A stretch of DNA of 64,000 nt from JAHEEL01 sp963700375 (GTDB taxonomy: Bacteria > Actinomycetota > Acidimicrobiia > Spongiisociales > UBA5794), in NCBI GenBank assembly GCA_963700375.1, contig CAVOXF010000004.1, positions 1-64,000 of the forward strand, in the 5' to 3' direction. The notes below the pieces were generated by a model. It was not told where the DNA came from. It worked only from the letters and a program-made list of their open reading frames with translations, and did not search any database. The position numbers were made by a program, and so were the translations under genes. Of the stretch, positions 33,243 to 42,314 are shown piece by piece. Position 1 is the first letter of the stretch. Each line of letters begins with the position of its first letter.

Positions 33243-34006
33243 GGTGCCTCCACGATCCGCATCGGGATGCCGGCTTCTGCAAGGGCTTTCTTCACAACAG
33301 GGATCGGATACTCCGAGCGATGGAAGATGGATGCCGCAAGTGCGGCATCGGCGCGACCCGGCTGCAGAGCGGCCGCGAGGTGGGATGGATCTCCTGCACC
33401 GCCGGAGGCCACGATCGGGACAGTGGTGGCTTCGCGAGCCGTCTCGAGGAGCGGGAGATCGTACCCGTCCTTGGTCCCGTCGCGGTCCATGGACGTCAAG
33501 AGGATCTCGCCGGCGCCGCGTGCTGTCACTTCTCGAATCCACTCGATGGCGTCGAGGCCGGTGGGAGTCCGACCGCCATGGGTGTAGACCTCCCACGAGC
33601 CGTTCGATCGGCGGGCATCAACCGCCACGACGACGCATTGGGCGCCGAACGCGACCGAGCATTCGTTGATCAGGCCGGGGCGGTCGACGGCCGCGGTATT
33701 CACCGTGACCTTGTCGGCCCCGGCGCGCAGGACCGCCCTCATGTCTTCGACCGACCTGACACCACCTCCGACGGTGAGTGGGACGAAGACATGCTCGGCC
33801 GTTCGCCGCACCACGTCGAGGAGCGTTCCCCGGTTCTCGTGCGACGCCGTGATGTCGAGGAAGCAGATCTCGTCAGCTCCTTCAGCGGTGTACCGGGTGG
33901 CGAGCTCCACTGGGTCGCCTTCATCGGTCAGGTTCACGAACTGGACGCCTTTGACCACGCGACCGTCCGCTACATCGAGGCAGGGGATGATGCGGCTACG
34001 CAACAC
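33239..34006 (-). CDS. hisF: Imidazole glycerol phosphate synthase, cyclase subunit
   Basis: GTG 34006 starts MLRSRIIPCLDVADGRVVKG, with the catalytic Asp11. The second catalytic aspartate is in VVVAVDARRSNG (about residue 130). GGGVRSVEDMRAVLRAGAD and VPIVASGGAGDPSHLAAAL are phosphate-binding loops of the TIM barrel. With HisH it makes imidazole glycerol phosphate and AICAR. It overlaps hisH by 11 bases and hisIE by four. Confidence 0.95.
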   Translation of the reverse strand: MLRSRIIPCLDVADGRVVKGVQFVNLTDEGDPVELATRYTAEGADEICFLDITASHENRGTLLDVVRRTAEHVFVPLTVGGGVRSVEDMRAVLRAGADKVTVNTAAVDRPGLINECSVAFGAQCVVVAVDARRSNGSWEVYTHGGRTPTGLDAIEWIREVTARGAGEILLTSMDRDGTKDGYDLPLLETAREATTVPIVASGGAGDPSHLAAALQPGRADAALAASIFHRSEYPIPVVKKALAEAGIPMRIVEAP

Positions 34007-34598
34007 GGCGCACCTCACCGACGAAGTTCTCCAACACCCGGAGGCCGGATGCACCGCTCCGCTCCGGGTGGAACTGAAGTCCGATGTAGATGCCGTCGCG
34101 GACCGCTGCCACGAAGCGACCGCCATGGTCGCTCGTTGCCGTCACGATGTCCGGGTTGTCGGGTACGGCCGCGTAGGAGTGGACGAAGGTGAAGAGCGAC
34201 CCGGGCGCCACGCCGTCAAAGATCGGATCATCAGAGGTCCACACGTCGTTCCAACCCATGTGGGGGAGTGGTCGGCCACTGATCGCCTGAACCGAACCCG
34301 GGACGAGCCCGAGGCAGTCTCCGCCATCCTCATCGGAACGGTCGAAGAGGAGTTGCATCCCGACACAGATCCCGAGCAGGGGGCCGTCCCACGACCTCAG
34401 GGGTTCGACGAGTCCCTGCTCCTCGAGCCGCGCCATGGCGGCGCCGGTAGCTCCGACCCCCGGGAGGACGATGGCGTCGGCACCGACGAGATCGGCCGGG
34501 TTCTCTGCGATCCGCGGGTCGCCGCCTACCACTTCGAGTGCCCGCTGGATCGAGACGAGGTTGCCGGCTCCGTGGTCGATGACCGCGAGGCGGATCAC
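33996..34598 (-). CDS. hisH: Imidazole glycerol phosphate synthase, glutaminase subunit
   Basis: The class I glutamine amidotransferase has the nucleophile in PLLGICVGMQLLFD and the His/Glu pair in YIGLQFHPERSGASG, with the oxyanion strand VLPGVGATGAAMARLEEQG. At 200 residues it is complete. It supplies ammonia to HisF. The GTG start overlaps the hisB stop by four bases. Confidence 0.95.
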   Translation of the reverse strand: MIRLAVIDHGAGNLVSIQRALEVVGGDPRIAENPADLVGADAIVLPGVGATGAAMARLEEQGLVEPLRSWDGPLLGICVGMQLLFDRSDEDGGDCLGLVPGSVQAISGRPLPHMGWNDVWTSDDPIFDGVAPGSLFTFVHSYAAVPDNPDIVTATSDHGGRFVAAVRDGIYIGLQFHPERSGASGLRVLENFVGEVRRVA

Positions 34599-35179
34599 AG
34601 CATGCCTTTGGTGGACGGGACGCCGACTCTGCGGGGATCGAGGGTGACGGCGCCGCGTAGTGCAATTCCGAGGGCTTTGAACGCCGCTTCCGCGATGTGG
34701 TGATCGTTCGCCCCGCGGGCGCTGAGGTGCACGGTAGAGCGGCTCGTGCGAACGAGTGACTCGAGAGCGTGCGGGATCATCTGGGTCCCCATGGTTCCGA
34801 TCCGCTCGCCGACGAAGCTCAGGTCAAACACGGCATACGGCCGTCCGCCGGCGTCGATCACGCACGTGGCGATTGCCTCGTCCATCGGCACCGCTGCGCG
34901 CGCGAATCGCGTGATGCCGGATCGATCACCGAGTGCGTCATCGATGGCCGAACCAAGCACGAGCGCGGTGTCTTCGACGGTGTGGTGTTCGTCGACGTGG
35001 AGATCACCCTCGGTCCGGATCGTCAGGTCGATCATGCCGTGGTGGGCGAGCGAGGAGAGGAGGTGGTCATAGATGCCAACCCCGGTCGCGATGTCGGCCG
35101 TACCGGTGCCGTCGAGATCGATGGTGACCTCGACGTTGGTCTCTCTGGTTCTTCTCGAGACCGTGGCCCTTCGGTTCAT
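34595..35179 (-). CDS. hisB: Imidazoleglycerol-phosphate dehydratase
   Basis: Monofunctional form, 194 residues. Manganese-binding repeats are DEHHTVEDTALVLGSAIDD and ANDHHIAEAAFKALGIAL, plus YDHLLSSLAHHG. There is no fused histidinol-phosphatase domain, as expected in actinobacteria. The ATG lies four bases into the end of hisC. Confidence 0.95.
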   Translation of the reverse strand: MNRRATVSRRTRETNVEVTIDLDGTGTADIATGVGIYDHLLSSLAHHGMIDLTIRTEGDLHVDEHHTVEDTALVLGSAIDDALGDRSGITRFARAAVPMDEAIATCVIDAGGRPYAVFDLSFVGERIGTMGTQMIPHALESLVRTSRSTVHLSARGANDHHIAEAAFKALGIALRGAVTLDPRRVGVPSTKGML

Positions 35180-36198
35180 GAGCGGATCCTCTCGATCGTG
35201 TTGACGAGTCTGTCGTTGTCGGTTTCGGAGCGAACGGTGAAACGCAGGTGGTTTGCGAGTTCCGGGATGTGGGGGAATTCACGGACGACGAGACCTTCGC
35301 TCATGAGGCCTGCGGCGAGGTCGGGGGCCGTCGGACCAATGTGAACGAGAAGGAAGTTCGCCTCGGACGGGGGTACGTCATAGCCCAATCCCTCGAGGGC
35401 TCCGCGAAAGCGCTCGCGCTCGATGATGAGGTCGGCGACCGAGCGACGCATCCGGTCCGGGTCGGAGAGCGCCGCAATGGCGAGCGCGCTCGAGATCGTG
35501 GAGATGCTCCCCGGTGGGCGCACCCGATCGATCGCGCTGATGAGTGACTCGTTCCCGATGGCATATCCGACCCGGATTCCCGCAAGACCGAACCCCTTCG
35601 ATAGGGTGTGCAGCACGAGGAGATGGTCGTAGCGCTCGATCCAGGATCCCCAGAGGTCGCCGGTGAACTCGGCGTATGCCCCGTCGAGGACGACGATGCC
35701 GGAGGAGGACTCGACGATCCGGCGAATGGTGGAGTCCGGAAGGCGGTCTCCGGTGGGGTTGTTCGGAACGCAGATCCAGGTGAGGTCTGCGTCGTCTGCT
35801 CGTGATGCCGAGGCAATCGGGGATGCGGTGAACGAGGCCCGCTGCTGTTCGGTTGCGATCCGGTAGAGGGGATACGTCGGGGTGAATCCCGTTGCACGAT
35901 CGCCGGGGGAGAGGAAGGTCCTGGCCGCGAGGAGGATCAGTTCGTCAACGCCGGCACCCGGCACGACCTGTGTGGGGGCGACGCCGGCGTACGCCGCGGC
36001 CGCCTCTCGCAGGGGCCGGTAGGACGCCGCCGGGTATTCGTTCAGGCCGCGCAGCGGGGGGTCGGCGACCGGTACCGCCCACGAGGTCGCCACCGGCGTC
36101 GTGTTTTGGTCGAAGCGCACGACGCGTCGGGGATCGATGCCGAAGCGTTCGGCGATCTCGGCACTGGTTGGCTGCCACACGTAGCTCCCGGCTGTCAT
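35176..36198 (-). CDS. hisC: Histidinol-phosphate aminotransferase
   Basis: The 340-residue fold-type I PLP enzyme has PPLRGLNEYPAASYRPLREA, TWICVPNNPTGDRLPDS and the PLP lysine in VLHTLSKGFGLAGIRVGYAI. It converts imidazole acetol phosphate with glutamate to histidinol phosphate. The start at MTAGSYVWQP overlaps the hisD stop by four bases, and the position inside the operon supports hisC over other aminotransferases. Confidence 0.93.
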   Translation of the reverse strand: MTAGSYVWQPTSAEIAERFGIDPRRVVRFDQNTTPVATSWAVPVADPPLRGLNEYPAASYRPLREAAAAYAGVAPTQVVPGAGVDELILLAARTFLSPGDRATGFTPTYPLYRIATEQQRASFTASPIASASRADDADLTWICVPNNPTGDRLPDSTIRRIVESSSGIVVLDGAYAEFTGDLWGSWIERYDHLLVLHTLSKGFGLAGIRVGYAIGNESLISAIDRVRPPGSISTISSALAIAALSDPDRMRRSVADLIIERERFRGALEGLGYDVPPSEANFLLVHIGPTAPDLAAGLMSEGLVVREFPHIPELANHLRFTVRSETDNDRLVNTIERIRS

Positions 36199-37493
36199 CG
36201 CCCCTCCTCGAAACGAATCTCGACACACCGGGCATGGGCGGAGAGGCCCTCCGCCGTCGCAAGCCCGACAATGGTCGGGGCAATGGCCTCCAAGCCCTCC
36301 CGGGTGAGTTCCTGGACCTGCCGCCACGATCCGTAGTCCTCGACCGCGAGCGGCCCGTAGGCCCTGGCAAGGCCACCGGTCGGCAGCACGTGGTTGGCTC
36401 CCGTTGCATAGTCGCCCGCCGACTCCGGTGTCCATGGTCCGACGAAGACCGAACCGGCGGAGCGGACGCGTTCGGCGTCGCGGGCCGGGTGTGCGGTCTG
36501 GATTGTCAGGTGTTCCGGGGCCCACGCATCGGCGAACGCAAGCGCCGCATCGAGATCGGGTGCGAGCACCGCGAGTCCGTAGTCATCGAGCGACGCTTGG
36601 ATGAGCGGCGCCCGTTCCAGCGTCGCGAGTTGGACCGCTGTCTCGGCAAGAACGGCATCGATGGACGCGGCGTCGTCCGACACCAGCACCACGGGGGAGT
36701 CGGGTCCGTGTTCGGCCTGGCAGAGCAGGTCGGCGGCAGCAATCGCAGGATCGGTCGTGGCATCGATGACGATGAGTGCCTCGCTCGGTCCGGCGGGGAG
36801 ATCGACACCGCATACGCCGTAGACCGCGAGTTTGGCGGCCGTGACCCACGGGCCACCGGGACCGACGATCAGATCGACGGGGTCGATCGACTCGGTGCCG
36901 TATGCGAGCGCCGCAATCCCCTGTGCGCCGCCGGTTGCATACACCTCATCGACGCCCAGAAGGGCGCAGGCGCCCAATACGAGAGGGTGCACGGTTTCGT
37001 CGTCGCCGCCGGGGCTGACGACGACGATGTCCCCGACTCCCGCGACGAGGGCAGGGACGACGCCCATCAGGACGGAGGATGGGTACGCCGCACGCCCGCC
37101 TGGCACGTACACACCGACACGGTCTACGGGCGACCATCGCCGTTCAACTACGACACCGGGCGCAACCCGCACGTGATCGTCAACCGGGCGTTGGCGTTCG
37201 TGAACGATGCGGATGCTCTCTGCCGACGCCTTCAGGGCTTCGCGGATGGCAGGTCCGACTGCGCTGAACGCGGAGCCGATGGCCTCGGCAGGCACCCGTA
37301 GGGCACCCGAGGACGGTCCGCCCCCATACGCTGCATTCGCCGCGAGCACCGCGGCATCGCCGCCGAGTCTGATCCGGTCCGCGATTCCGGCGGCTGCGGA
37401 GCGGATCGCGGCGTCAGGAACCGCCGACCTCCGAACCAGCGCGGTGCGGCCCGACTCGTCGAGTTCTGAGAGGGTGATTCTGCGCATGGTCAT
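36195..37493 (-). CDS. hisD: Histidinol dehydrogenase
   Basis: The 432-residue enzyme has VYVPGGRAAYPSSVLMGVVP, EVYATGGAQGIAALAYGTES, GPGGPWVTAAKLAVYG and LLCQAEHGPDSPVVLVSDD (zinc-ligand region), with APEHLTIQTAHPA near the end. It oxidises histidinol to histidine in two NAD-dependent steps. ATG 37493 overlaps the hisG stop. Length is normal. Confidence 0.95.
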   Translation of the reverse strand: MTMRRITLSELDESGRTALVRRSAVPDAAIRSAAAGIADRIRLGGDAAVLAANAAYGGGPSSGALRVPAEAIGSAFSAVGPAIREALKASAESIRIVHERQRPVDDHVRVAPGVVVERRWSPVDRVGVYVPGGRAAYPSSVLMGVVPALVAGVGDIVVVSPGGDDETVHPLVLGACALLGVDEVYATGGAQGIAALAYGTESIDPVDLIVGPGGPWVTAAKLAVYGVCGVDLPAGPSEALIVIDATTDPAIAAADLLCQAEHGPDSPVVLVSDDAASIDAVLAETAVQLATLERAPLIQASLDDYGLAVLAPDLDAALAFADAWAPEHLTIQTAHPARDAERVRSAGSVFVGPWTPESAGDYATGANHVLPTGGLARAYGPLAVEDYGSWRQVQELTREGLEAIAPTIVGLATAEGLSAHARCVEIRFEEGR

Positions 37494-38338
37494 GGAATCA
37501 TCTGCTCGACCGGGAGAACGAGAATCCCCGTCGCTCCGGCATCGCGGAGTTCCGGCACGACCTGCCAGAGGCGATCGGCTTCGACGACGGAGTGCACGGC
37601 CACCATGCCGTTGTGTGCCAGGGGGACCACGCTCGGTGCCTCGATCCCGGGAATGATCTGTTCGATGCGGGGAACGATGCCGCGCGGGGCGTTCATCAGG
37701 ACGTAGCGCTTGGACCTGGCCGCGACGACGGCTCCAACCATGGTGACCACGGTCTGCGCGGTCTCGTCGAGTTCCACGCCCGTGGCCGCAACGAGAACAG
37801 CCTCGGAGTCGAGCACCGTCTGGATCGGCCGTAGGCCGTTGATGAGCATGGTGCTCCCGGTGGAGACCAGGTCGGCGATGCCGTCGGCGACATCGAGTTT
37901 GGTCGCCACCTCGACCGAACCGCGCATTGCTACGGTCTCTATCTCGACCCCGAGCTTTCCGAAGTAGTCGGTCACCGTCCTGGGGTGGGACGTGGCAACG
38001 CGCTTGCCGGCGAGTTCCGTTGCTCGCTCGATCGGTGAGTCTTCGGGGACGGCGACCGTCAGTGAGCAGCGCCCGAATCCCAGGGGCATGACGGCGTCGA
38101 GATCGAAGCCGGACTCGCCGAGCAGGTCGAACCCGGTGATACCGAGTGCTGCGACACCGTCTGCCACGAGTTCGGCGACATCGTCGGATCGGACAAAGAG
38201 AAGCTCGACGGGAGCTGACCGCGCAGTCACCGAAAGGGCGCGGTCGCTCCGTTCGAAGCGGATGCCGGCGCGCCGAAGGAGGTCGGCGCTGGGGTCGGCG
38301 AGGCGTCCCTTGGTGGGGACGGCAATGCGGAGATTCAC
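37490..38338 (-). CDS. hisG: ATP phosphoribosyltransferase (HisG)
   Basis: GTG 38338 follows AGGAGCAGGCAC. The protein (282 residues) starts NLRIAVPTKGRLADPSADLL, carries LFVRSDDVAELVADGVAALG, ATSHPRTVTDYFGKLG and the PRPP-loop region ADGIADLVSTGSTMLINGL. The C-terminal 75 residues (VVAARSKRYVLMNAPRGIVP onward) correspond to the regulatory ACT-like domain, so this is the long, hexameric form inhibited by histidine and not needing HisZ. First committed step of the pathway. Confidence 0.93.
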   Translation of the reverse strand: MNLRIAVPTKGRLADPSADLLRRAGIRFERSDRALSVTARSAPVELLFVRSDDVAELVADGVAALGITGFDLLGESGFDLDAVMPLGFGRCSLTVAVPEDSPIERATELAGKRVATSHPRTVTDYFGKLGVEIETVAMRGSVEVATKLDVADGIADLVSTGSTMLINGLRPIQTVLDSEAVLVAATGVELDETAQTVVTMVGAVVAARSKRYVLMNAPRGIVPRIEQIIPGIEAPSVVPLAHNGMVAVHSVVEADRLWQVVPELRDAGATGILVLPVEQMIP

Positions 38339-38643
38339 GTGCCTGCTCCTTTGGACCGATCCAGCGCGATCCGGTACCCACCGGTTCCGTGGTGCAGCCA
38401 TTCGTTGATACGGGTGATCGTGGTCGTGGAGACGCCGGTTGCTTCGGCGATCCTGCGATAGGAGAGTCCCTCGTCGAGGAGTTGTACGACGGTCCAGCGG
38501 GCGCTCAATTCCTCGAGTTCGTGCCGCGTACAGAGATCACGCAGGAACCATCCGATCTCGTCGGGGGTTGCGAGGCTCGCGAGGGCGTCAAAGAGAGCCT
38601 CGGACGATGGCGTCTTCCACTCTGGGTCGATCTCGGTCGGCAT
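38335..38643 (-). CDS. YerC/YecD-family TrpR-related protein
   Basis: The 102-residue protein resembles the TrpR fold: FLRDLCTRHELEELSARWTV followed by LLDEGLSYRRIAEATGVSTT and TITRINEWLHHG, the helix-turn-helix. It is the first gene of the histidine operon, overlapping hisG by four bases, and faces hisA. A role as repressor of his genes responding to histidine or a related signal is inferred from position and fold, with a palindrome-like site in the 72-base spacer. In other species yerC-type genes show the same linkage to hisG. Confidence 0.88.
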   Translation of the reverse strand: MPTEIDPEWKTPSSEALFDALASLATPDEIGWFLRDLCTRHELEELSARWTVVQLLDEGLSYRRIAEATGVSTTTITRINEWLHHGTGGYRIALDRSKGAGT

Positions 38644-38674
38644 GGTTCTCCTTGTTGGTGTGGAGAGCGTAGAT

Positions 38675-38692
38675 GTATTAGCGTCTTAACAC
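38675..38692. promoter_or_regulatory. Candidate operator between yerC-hisG and hisA
   Basis: GTATTAGCGTCTTAACAC is an imperfect inverted repeat (GTaTTA-N6-TAAcAC), similar in style to TrpR half-sites. It lies in the divergent spacer. On the leftward strand TAATAC overlaps it and could be a -10 element with CTGTCA 16 bases upstream. Binding here would control both directions at once. Confidence 0.45.
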
Positions 38693-38715
38693 AATATGAC
38701 AGAGGGAAGTACAAC

Positions 38716-39417
38716 ATGCAGGTGATACCGGCGGTCGACGTGCTGGGTGGCAATGCCGTCCGCCTGGCGCAAGGCGACTATGCCCAGGTGACGCGCTACG
38801 CCGACAATCCGATCGAGATGATCGAGCAGTGGGCGGATGCCGGGGCGGATCTGGTACATGTCGTCGACCTCGATGGAGCGCGCTCCGGCCTGCTGAATCG
38901 CGCGCTGGTTGAGCGGCTCGGAGCCGTTGGGGTCCCGATCCAGTTCGGCGGAGGCATCCGAACCGTCGAGTCAGCCGAGGCGGCACTCGATGCGGGCATC
39001 TTCCGCATCGTCGTAGGGAGCGTCCTGCTCGGCGAGGGTGCGTCGGATTTCATGTCCCAACTCAATGCCGGAGCGGTCGTCGCGGGCGTGGACGTCAAGT
39101 CGGGCAGGGCGCGGGGGAGTGGCTGGAAGGATGACGGCGTCGAAGCCGAAGCGGCGCTGGAACGGGTGCTCGACCTCGGACTCACCGCCATTCTGGCCAC
39201 CGGCATCGAGACCGACGGCATGATGGTCGGTCCGGATCTCGCGTTGCTCGAGCGGTTCCGAGCAATGGCGCCGTCGTGCCGCCTGATCGCATCGGGTGGG
39301 GTCGGATCGCTCGATGACTTCGATGCGCTCGCCGCGCTCGGCGCCGATGCGGTTGTCGTCGGTCGGGCGCTCTACGAGGGGCGGTTCACGTTCGGAGAGG
39401 CAGTGGCGCGCTGCTGA
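38716..39417 (+). CDS. hisA: Phosphoribosylformimino-5-aminoimidazole carboxamide ribotide isomerase
   Basis: The 233-residue TIM barrel begins MQVIPAVDVLGGNAVRLAQG with the catalytic Asp8 and has VPIQFGGGIRTVESAEAAL, TAILATGIETDGMMVGPDLA and CRLIASGGVGSLDDFDALAA. It isomerises ProFAR before the HisHF step. It is divided from the other his genes and read in the opposite direction. Actinobacterial homologues can also isomerise phosphoribosylanthranilate (PriA); whether this one does cannot be judged by eye, though no trpF is in the window. Confidence 0.93.
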   Translation: MQVIPAVDVLGGNAVRLAQGDYAQVTRYADNPIEMIEQWADAGADLVHVVDLDGARSGLLNRALVERLGAVGVPIQFGGGIRTVESAEAALDAGIFRIVVGSVLLGEGASDFMSQLNAGAVVAGVDVKSGRARGSGWKDDGVEAEAALERVLDLGLTAILATGIETDGMMVGPDLALLERFRAMAPSCRLIASGGVGSLDDFDALAALGADAVVVGRALYEGRFTFGEAVARC

Positions 39418-39500
39418 GGCCGCTTGATCAACACACCACAAGGGAGGGGCGGCAGTGGCGCCACCCCTCATTCCGCGTTCGGCAGTCCTTCGCGTTCCGT

Positions 39501-39665
39501 CTACATATCCTCCCACCTCCGTCGGGTTGACAGGAAAAGAATGCGGTCAACTCCCGGCATCAGCATCGCAGCGACCAGCTTTCTCTCCTTGTTGGCCCCC
39601 GTCTCGGGAAGCGTCTCTCCAAGACCGAAGTCGGCTTCGAGATACTCCTCTCCGTCAGCCCGATC
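39501..39665 (-). pseudogene. Remnant of an LPXTG surface-protein C-terminus
   Basis: The leftward frame reads DGEEYLEADFGLGETLPETG, then a damaged hydrophobic stretch and STRRRWEDM. The end matches the tail of the surface protein at 40557-42114 (EEYLDADFGL, LPNTG, hydrophobic helix, ATRRR). The upstream part of this copy is missing and the membrane helix is disrupted by charged residues. It looks like a partial second copy, separated from the intact one by IS630 debris. Confidence 0.6.
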
Positions 39666-39744
39666 GCTCCCAACCGTTGCTACCGATGACGCCGGACCGG
39701 GTGGGGACGATGAACCACGACCACGAACGTCATGGCACCACCCC

Positions 39745-40175
39745 CTGTTCGCCGAGATGGATATCGCCACCGGCGAGGTTCTCACCAACTACAAGCCGAG
39801 ACACCGCAACGTCCTCGATGACCTCGAGATCCATCTCGTTGCCGACAACCGCGCCGCCCACTACCACGACAATGTCACCAGATGGCTCGAATACGCCTCA
39901 CGTCGTGACGGCGGCACATCCGCTCCACACCGGCATCGTCATCATGGCTGAACCTCATCGAACACTGGTTCACAGAACTCCCCGACCAGCGGCTCCATCG
40001 CGCCATCTTCACCAGCGTTCAACAACTCATCGAAGCCATCGAGCTGTGGACCCAGCACTGGAACGACGACCAGAGACCATTCATCTGGCACAAGACCGTC
40101 GAAGCGATCATCGCCAAAGTCCAACGAGGAAGCGTTGCCCTCAACCAGATCGCTGATTGGGCGACAGCCCAGTAG
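39745..40175 (+). pseudogene. IS630-family transposase remnant
   Basis: The first part, FAEMDIATGEVLTNYKPRHR and DLEIHLVADNRAAHYHDNVT, has the two aspartate regions of the IS630 DDE domain. The end lies in another frame: SWLNLIEHWFTELPDQRLHR and TQHWNDDQRPFIWHKTVEAI, then a stop at 40175, covering the catalytic glutamate region. The sequence between them is scrambled and the N-terminus with its helix-turn-helix is gone. It marks an old insertion among LPXTG genes. No terminal repeats were found. Confidence 0.8.
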
Positions 40176-40556
40176 TAGCCGTATGCATACCGAGAGTTGT
40201 CTCCAAGGCCAGTCTGTACCCGTGCCGCAGTGACGAGCCCGCCCCCGAAGTCGCGATCGTTTGCGTCACGCCATCCGCCATCCACACCGGGTCGCGCTCG
40301 GGCGGGCATTCCGTAACCGCGATGCTCAGGAATTGGCGTGCGCGGTCGTCCATCAGTCATCGGCGTCTTGCGCCAGCGGATCACCGCCCGCTCAGATTCC
40401 GGAACCACCAGAGGAGAACCTGAGATCGAGGGAGAAGTCCGTCCGACACTTCCGGGCCGAGTCTCGAACGCTGTGCACGCGTGAGCACCGTTCGAGACAC
40501 AAGTGTGGGGCGGCATGTCGGCCGCCCCACACTCACTTCGATCGTCGATGTGCCCG
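40176..40556. other. Non-coding stretch between IS630 remnant and LPXTG gene
   Basis: About 380 bases with no convincing protein-coding frame. Apart from two hairpins near its right end (listed separately), nothing recognisable was seen. It may contain decayed flanks of the insertion element. Confidence 0.5.
40461..40533 (-). terminator. Two tandem hairpins downstream of the LPXTG gene
   Basis: GTGTGGGGCGGC (40503-40514) pairs perfectly with GCCGCCCCACAC (40521-40532) around ATGTCG, extended by one A-T pair. Farther on, GTCTCGAACG (40461-40470) pairs with CGTTCGAGAC (40489-40498), with an inner GTGC/GCAC. The first hairpin lies 24 bases past the stop of the surface-protein gene. They fit a strong double terminator although T tracts are weak. 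Confidence 0.65.
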
Positions 40557-42114
40557 TCAGTCGGTGGTGTGTCGCCTCCGGGTCGCCAGGATGGCGAGTC
40601 CGCCGAGCATCAGCAGTGCGACGCCGACGGCCGCGAGTGCTCCGGAATCGATGCCGGTATTCGGGAGCGTCTCCGTGGGTTGCGTTGTCGTAGTTGTAGA
40701 CGGCGCAGTCGTTGACGTCGTTGTCGTCGGTGCTTCGTAGAGTCCGAAGTCGGCGTCGAGGTACTCCTCGCCTTCTTCGAGCGTGACGGTGAATGATCCT
40801 GGCGTGCGTGAGTTCATAGGAACTCTTCACGCACGTCATGTCGATGGCGGCCGTGTAAACACCGGCATCCAATCCGACGAACTTGTAGAACCCGACCCAC
40901 GGGACGGTACCGGTCGTCAGCGTGCCGATCACGGTGCCATCGCTGTCCTTGAGGTCCACACAGGCCCCTTCAAGGCCCTGCTCACCGGAGTCCTGTACGC
41001 CGTTCTTGTTCGCGTCCAACCAGACTGTGTCTCCGAGCTGGGACGTACCCCCGACGTCCGAGGGGAAGGTGTAGTGAGATGGATCCGAATCGGTCACGCT
41101 CACTTCGCCGTAGAAGCCGACCACGGTACCGATATTGGCATAGAGCCTCGCTTCAGCGATGCCCGTGGCGGTGCAGCTGTCGGTCGCTCCGACGGCGAGG
41201 GTCCCAATCGTGCAGATGAAGCCCTCCTTGTCATCCGCTACGGTGACATCGGTGAGTGCGACATCGCCGGTGTTGGTGACGTCGTATCTCCAGGTGACGG
41301 TAGCCCCGGTCTCGATTTCAGGGACGTCAGGATCGGTCGGCTCGTCGGCCTGGCTGCCATTGGTGAACTTCTCTATGTCAATCGCAGGCACGGGTGACGG
41401 CACGCCGATGTAGTGCGATGGGTCGGTGTCGGTGACCTCGACCTTTGCCCGCGGATCGGTGCCGGTGACGGTGCCTTCGTTGGCATATTGACCGAGCGCT
41501 GCGGTGCCGGTAGCGGTGCAGGTGGCGGACGCGTCGACGGCAAGGTCTCCGACGGTGCAGATCGCGCCGAGCTTGTCATCGGTCACGGCGACATCTGCCA
41601 GGTCAGCGTCGCCGGTGTTGGTGACGACGTACGTCCATGTCACCGTGGCGCCAACTTCGATCTCCGGGCCGGTCACCGAGTCAGCGTCCTCTCCGTTGGT
41701 CGCCTTTTCAATGTCAATCGCAGGGGTCGGACATGCCGTGCTCGTCAGCGTGCGGTCGAAACTCCAGTTCGGGTTGGTTGGACCATCGCCTGCAACAACT
41801 TTGACTCGCAGCGAGTGCGAACTCAGTGGGTCCCATGATCCAGCGGTGTGGTACTCCTGTCCAAAGTCGGCCACGTCAACGATCTTGACATCGTCGACCC
41901 AGATCTCGACCGAGTTGTCGCTGGGCTCGTCGTAGACCCACAAATCGACTGACCATCCAAGGCAGTCAATGAGCAGCACTTCTGGTGTGTGTGCATCCAC
42001 TCTGGGAGTGCTCGTCACCATCAGGGTGGCGAACATCAACAGCGCGGCGACTGATACCGCCAAGATTCTTCGAACATACCCACTGCCTGAGCGGGTCAAC
42101 ACTGCAGGAAACAC
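40557..42114 (-). pseudogene. LPXTG-anchored surface protein with DUF11/SdrD-like domains, one frameshift
   Basis: The N-terminus has a signal peptide (RILAVSVAALLMFATLMVTS). After a first extracellular region come two similar 110-residue repeats, each opening PAIDIEK(A/F)TNG and containing GATVTW and VTNTGD, as in DUF11-type domains. An SdrD B-like domain follows (QLGDTVWLDANKNGVQDSGE). The frame then breaks near 40,815, and the next frame supplies TPGSFTVTLEEGEEYLDADF, a threonine-rich stalk, LPNTG, a hydrophobic helix and RRRH. A sortase would link it to the cell wall; none lies in the window. The break may be a consensus error. Confidence 0.8.
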
Positions 42115-42314
42115 CTGCCACCTCCACCTCTCGTTTCGGAGTCACCGCGGCAACTCCATCCCCCGTGATGCCAAGCCCGGACACCACAGTGGCGTTTACT
42201 CGTTTCGTTGATCGGCGGCTTTGCGCTCTCCCGCCGACGTGAGTTGTTACTCCAAGGCCACTCTATCGCCGACACTCACCGAGTGAGTGTTATGCGGGAA
42301 GAGCGGCGTTTCGG

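Noticed and set aside
40690..40750. Repeated ACC/ACG codons as a tandem repeat or CRISPR-like array
   Set aside because: These encode the Thr-rich stalk of the LPXTG protein. No regularly spaced direct repeats with unique spacers were seen anywhere in the window.
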